A stretch of 7,999 nt of DNA from Limnoraphis robusta CS-951 (lineage in GTDB: Bacteria; Cyanobacteriota; Cyanobacteriia; Cyanobacteriales; Microcoleaceae), in assembly GCF_000972705.2 (NCBI RefSeq), contig NZ_LATL02000185.1, positions 8,020-16,018 on the forward strand. The letters run 5' to 3'. This document shows, in pieces, positions 5,999-7,999 of the stretch. A program made the position numbers and the translations under genes. The notes under the pieces are model-generated. The model was not told the DNA's origin. It saw nothing but the letters and a program-made list of their open reading frames with translations, and made no database searches. The number at the start of each line of letters is the position of its first letter. Positions within the stretch are counted from its first letter, which is position 1.

Positions 5999-6040
5999 CC
6001 CCATTCACTCCCCTCGACCACAAAGGGAGAAGGAATGGGG
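5999..6040 (+). promoter_or_regulatory. Hairpin covering the cysH ribosome binding site and start codon
   Basis: CCCCATTC (5999-6006) pairs perfectly with GAATGGGG (6033-6040), and CTCCC (6008-6012) with GGGAG (6025-6029); a 1-by-3 internal loop and a 12-base loop complete a 13-bp, GC-rich structure. The 3' arm contains both the Shine-Dalgarno GGGAG and the ATG at 6035-6037. In RNA this would block initiation at 6035 unless opened by a ligand, temperature, a protein or a ribosome coming from the in-frame upstream ATG at 5954. It could instead be an inserted palindromic repeat. Confidence 0.55.
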
Positions 6041-6787
6041 ATATCCCAGACCCCAGAAATCAATCTGGATCTAGTTAACCAACAACTTGAGGAAAGCGAA
6101 GCAACTCAGATCGTACAGTGGGGGGCTAACACCTTTGGGGAAAGTTTGGTGATGAGTACCAGCTTTGGAATTCAGTCTGCGGTGATGCTGCACCTGGTTA
6201 CACAAGTGATACCGGACATTCCGATTATTTGGATCGATACAGGATATTTACCTGCGGAAACCTATATCTTTGCTGAACAGTTAACCGAACGCTTAAACCT
6301 CAATCTGAAAATCTACCAGTCTCCTATCAGTCCGGCTCGTATGGAAGCCTTGCATGGTCGGTTATGGGAAAAAGAAGACGTTGAGTCTTTCAACCGTTAT
6401 GATTATATCCGCAAAGTCGAACCGATGCAACGGGCTTTGGAAGAACTAAATGCAACCGCTTGGTTAGCGGGACTGCGATCGCATCAAACCGAACACCGCA
6501 AAACCCTACGTCGGGTTGAAAAGCAGTCAGGTCGATACAAAATTTATCCAATTTTATCTTGGAGTTCTAAGCAAGTCTACAAATACCTTAGTACCTACGA
6601 TTTACCCTATCATCCCTACTTTGATCTCGGTTATACCACCGTTGGAGACTGGCATTCTAGCCGTCCTCTACACGCAACCGATACCAACGAACGAGATACC
6701 CGGTTCCGAGGTTTAAAACAAGAATGTGGGTTGCATTTACCCAAAACAGAACAAGAAGCTAAGAGTTTGGACTCCAGTTCATTGTAG
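6035..6787 (+). CDS. cysH: Phosphoadenylyl-sulfate (PAPS) reductase, thioredoxin-dependent
   Basis: A 250-residue enzyme that reduces PAPS to sulfite in assimilatory sulfate reduction, in the cytosol, using thioredoxin. The modified PP-loop [10 protein letters not shown] is at residues 41-50, the substrate region [12 protein letters not shown] at 66-77, and the catalytic KQECGLH near the end with C231. C231 is the only cysteine, so the extra cysteines that hold a [4Fe-4S] cluster in APS reductases are absent; this points to PAPS as substrate. In-frame starts exist at 5894, 5954 (AGGAG at 5945-5949) and 6035 (GGGAG at 6025-6029). I chose 6035 because family members begin close to INLDL and the residues before it look unlike coding protein. 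The start is folded into a hairpin. The next gene is convergent. Confidence 0.93.
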   Translation: MGISQTPEINLDLVNQQLEESEATQIVQWGANTFGESLVMSTSFGIQSAVMLHLVTQVIPDIPIIWIDTGYLPAETYIFAEQLTERLNLNLKIYQSPISPARMEALHGRLWEKEDVESFNRYDYIRKVEPMQRALEELNATAWLAGLRSHQTEHRKTLRRVEKQSGRYKIYPILSWSSKQVYKYLSTYDLPYHPYFDLGYTTVGDWHSSRPLHATDTNERDTRFRGLKQECGLHLPKTEQEAKSLDSSSL

Positions 6788-6815
6788 CAAGCCTTTACAG
6801 TTACCAGTAGCGTCG

Positions 6816-6870
6816 GGGCGGGTTCTACAAAATCTATGTCTTCCCACAAATAACTAACATCAACCCGCCC
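6816..6870. repeat. Palindromic intergenic element, likely bidirectional terminator
   Basis: GGGCGGGTT (6816-6824) and AACCCGCCC (6862-6870) are perfect 9-base inverted arms around a 37-base centre. The element fills nearly the whole gap between two convergent genes; its right arm ends 3 bases before the fghA stop codon. The GGGGCGGGTT/AACCCGCCC form resembles small dispersed palindromes common in filamentous cyanobacteria, so it is probably a member of a repeat family that also stops transcription from both sides. Neither arm is followed by a long T run. Confidence 0.6.
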
Positions 6871-6873
6871 TTA

Positions 6874-7722
6874 CTATTCGCCTAAAACCATCGCATGATG
6901 ACGAATATGATCTTCAATAAACGTCGAAACAAAATAGTAACTATGATCATATCCCTGTTGCATCCGCAGGGTTAATACTTGTCCGACTTCTACACAAGAC
7001 TGTTCAAAAACTTCGGGTAACAACTGTCCTTGGACGAGGTAAGGATCAGCCGTTCCCACATCAATTAATATTGGGCGGTTAAAGTCGCCTCGCAACACTA
7101 ATTGACTCGCATCATAGTTGCGCCATTTTTCGCGATCGCATCCGAGATATTGGCTAAAAACTTTTTCCCCCCAAGGCGATCGCATCGGTGCGGCGATCGG
7201 TGCAAAAGCCGAAACCGAGAGATATTTTTGCGGGTTTTTCAACGCACAAACCAGCGCCCCATGACCCCCCATTGAATGACCAAAAATGCTTTGTTTGTTG
7301 GGGATAATCGGAAAATTTTCACGAATCAGTTGAGGAAGTTCTTCAACAACATAGCTATACATCTGATAATGGGTGTTCCAGGGTTCCTCTGTCGCATCAA
7401 TATAAAACCCCGCTCCCGTTCCGATATCCCAGTCGTCATCTTCTCCTGGAGTTCCCGTTTCACGCGGACTGGTATCGGGTACAACCAACATTAAACCATA
7501 CTTTGCAGCTAACCGTTGAGCGCCCGCTTTGGCCATAAAGTTTTCTTCCGTACAGGTTAAACCGGAGAGAAAATAAAGCGCCGGAACGGGGTTTAATTGC
7601 GCTTGGGGGGGTTGATAAACTGAAAACCGCATGGTGCTATTACAAGTCAAAGAGTGATGGCTGTAATACCCAACAACACCCCCAAAACAAGCACTTTCAC
7701 GAATTAAATCTGGGGCAGACAT
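6874..7722 (-). CDS. fghA: S-formylglutathione hydrolase (esterase D family)
   Basis: A 282-residue alpha/beta hydrolase that splits S-formylglutathione into glutathione and formate, the second step of glutathione-dependent formaldehyde removal. The nucleophile S150 is in GHSMGG (148-153), with D226 (DVGTADPYL) and H260 (QGYDHSYYF) completing the triad; oxyanion-region FLSGLTCTEENF (51-62) and GEDDDWDIGTGAGFY (93-107) are strongly typical. Length and triad spacing match human esterase D. The usual partner, adhC (glutathione-dependent formaldehyde dehydrogenase), is not adjacent in the visible part; an IS end lies upstream instead. TTGCGA/TATCCA (7769-7764 and 7746-7741, 17 apart) is a weak candidate promoter. 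No Shine-Dalgarno precedes the ATG at 7722. Confidence 0.95.
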   Translation of the reverse strand: MSAPDLIRESACFGGVVGYYSHHSLTCNSTMRFSVYQPPQAQLNPVPALYFLSGLTCTEENFMAKAGAQRLAAKYGLMLVVPDTSPRETGTPGEDDDWDIGTGAGFYIDATEEPWNTHYQMYSYVVEELPQLIRENFPIIPNKQSIFGHSMGGHGALVCALKNPQKYLSVSAFAPIAAPMRSPWGEKVFSQYLGCDREKWRNYDASQLVLRGDFNRPILIDVGTADPYLVQGQLLPEVFEQSCVEVGQVLTLRMQQGYDHSYYFVSTFIEDHIRHHAMVLGE

Positions 7723-7803
7723 AAGATCAAATCTGAAAGATGGATAGTCTCAAAACTGTGCGATCGCAAGCTTAATCGATTTTATTACAGTTTCGCGTCC
7801 TTG

Positions 7804-7860
7804 ACATACTCCCCGCATTAAAATGACGGGGATTCTGAACTCAAACAACAGTTGCAGCGA
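7804..7860 (-). ncRNA. Probable 3' part of the TnpB guide RNA (omega/re RNA)
   Basis: In TnpB elements the guide RNA covers the end of tnpB and the right end, and its guide is the flanking DNA just past the element. Here the matching parts are the tnpB tail, the hairpin at 7810-7832 and TCAA at 7804-7801; the guide would then be read from about 7800 down to 7781. This is placed by family knowledge, not by a sequence motif, and the 5' limit is unknown. Confidence 0.4.
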
Positions 7861-7999
7861 ATACCTGTCTTACACCGTCTAATTCAAGAGTCGATGCCCC
7901 AACTCTCTTGATATTTAAAGAGGCATTTTCATCACGTCCGTTAACACTTGAACAGGACGGACAACGCCATTCTCTAATATTTAATTCCAGTTTTTTCAG
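7841..7999 (-). CDS. tnpB: TnpB RNA-guided nuclease, C-terminal part (partial)
   Basis: The last 52 residues of a TnpB (IS605 OrfB) protein; the start lies beyond the window. Visible are the second half of the zinc finger, WRCPSCSS (11-18), and the third RuvC motif, NGRDENASLNI (20-30), with its catalytic Asp (D23), so the end of the nuclease domain looks intact. The tail ends DGVRQVFAATVV and stops with TGA at 7843-7841. TnpB cuts DNA next to a short target motif guided by the element's own RNA and helps to keep the element in place. Whether the gene is whole cannot be judged. Confidence 0.92.
   Translation of the reverse strand: MKKLELNIREWRCPSCSSVNGRDENASLNIKRVGASTLELDGVRQVFAATVV

Larger units (their letters stand above)
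7801..7999 (-). mobile_element. IS200/IS605-type element, right end, cut by the window
   Basis: Read on the - strand, the C-terminal part of tnpB is followed by a hairpin and a terminal TCAA (7804-7801). The hairpin stem is TCCCCG (7810-7815) with CGGGGA (7827-7832), the kind of subterminal hairpin these elements carry at the right end. The left end is outside the window, so whether tnpA is present cannot be seen. The boundary at 7801 is inferred from the usual TCAA ending. Confidence 0.8.

Noticed and set aside
5887..6034. SAM or other known riboswitch in the cysH leader
   Set aside because: I looked for the conserved core pieces of SAM-type riboswitches and found none; only the local start hairpin is supported.
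6631..6849. - strand frame over the end of cysH
   Set aside because: Antisense shadow of CysH that runs through the palindromic repeat; no family resemblance.

Overview
The window looks like chromosomal DNA of a filamentous, Oscillatoriales-like cyanobacterium; the genus is a guess. The evidence is eight copies of the cyanobacterial HIP1 octamer GCGATCGC, an RRM-type RNA-binding gene followed directly by rpsU (a known cyanobacterial pair), cyanobacteria-type small hypothetical and ferredoxin-like genes, short palindromic and tandem intergenic repeats, and the end of an IS200/IS605-type element. Base composition is even apart from one purine-rich repeat.

Left part, + strand. Bases 1-44 are a dispersed repeat seen again at 3288-3331. 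An extended -10 promoter (about 199-207) then leads to rbp (337-639) and rpsU (760-960), separated by hairpins and closed by a good intrinsic terminator (1051-1095). Next comes a likely three-gene unit: an orphan ParA ATPase (1262-1885), an ABM-domain protein (1933-2229) and an AstE/AspA-type zinc hydrolase (2243-3181). A CAGGAGA tandem tract and the second repeat copy precede a thioredoxin-like [2Fe-2S] ferredoxin gene (3364-3657).

Middle, - strand. A conserved cyanobacterial hypothetical gene (5210-4812) and a YgfZ/GcvT-like folate-binding protein gene (4774-3722) run toward the ferredoxin gene, with a terminator-like hairpin between. Both the ferredoxin-like protein and YgfZ relate to iron-sulfur metabolism, but a functional link is only inference.

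Right part. A gene-free stretch (5211-6034) holds a possible orphan small-RNA unit, a GNRA-capped hairpin, direct repeats and the long leader of cysH (6035-6787). The cysH start region can fold so that both its ribosome binding site and its AUG are paired. CysH is the cluster-free, PAPS-reductase type. A palindromic repeat separates it from the convergent S-formylglutathione hydrolase gene (7722-6874). The window ends in the right end and C-terminal coding part of a TnpB element (7801-7999).

Most of the window is ordinary core genome. No clear new multi-gene system is visible. The best leads are RNA-level: the cysH start hairpin, the rbp-rpsU spacer, and the possible orphan transcript near 5305-5438.
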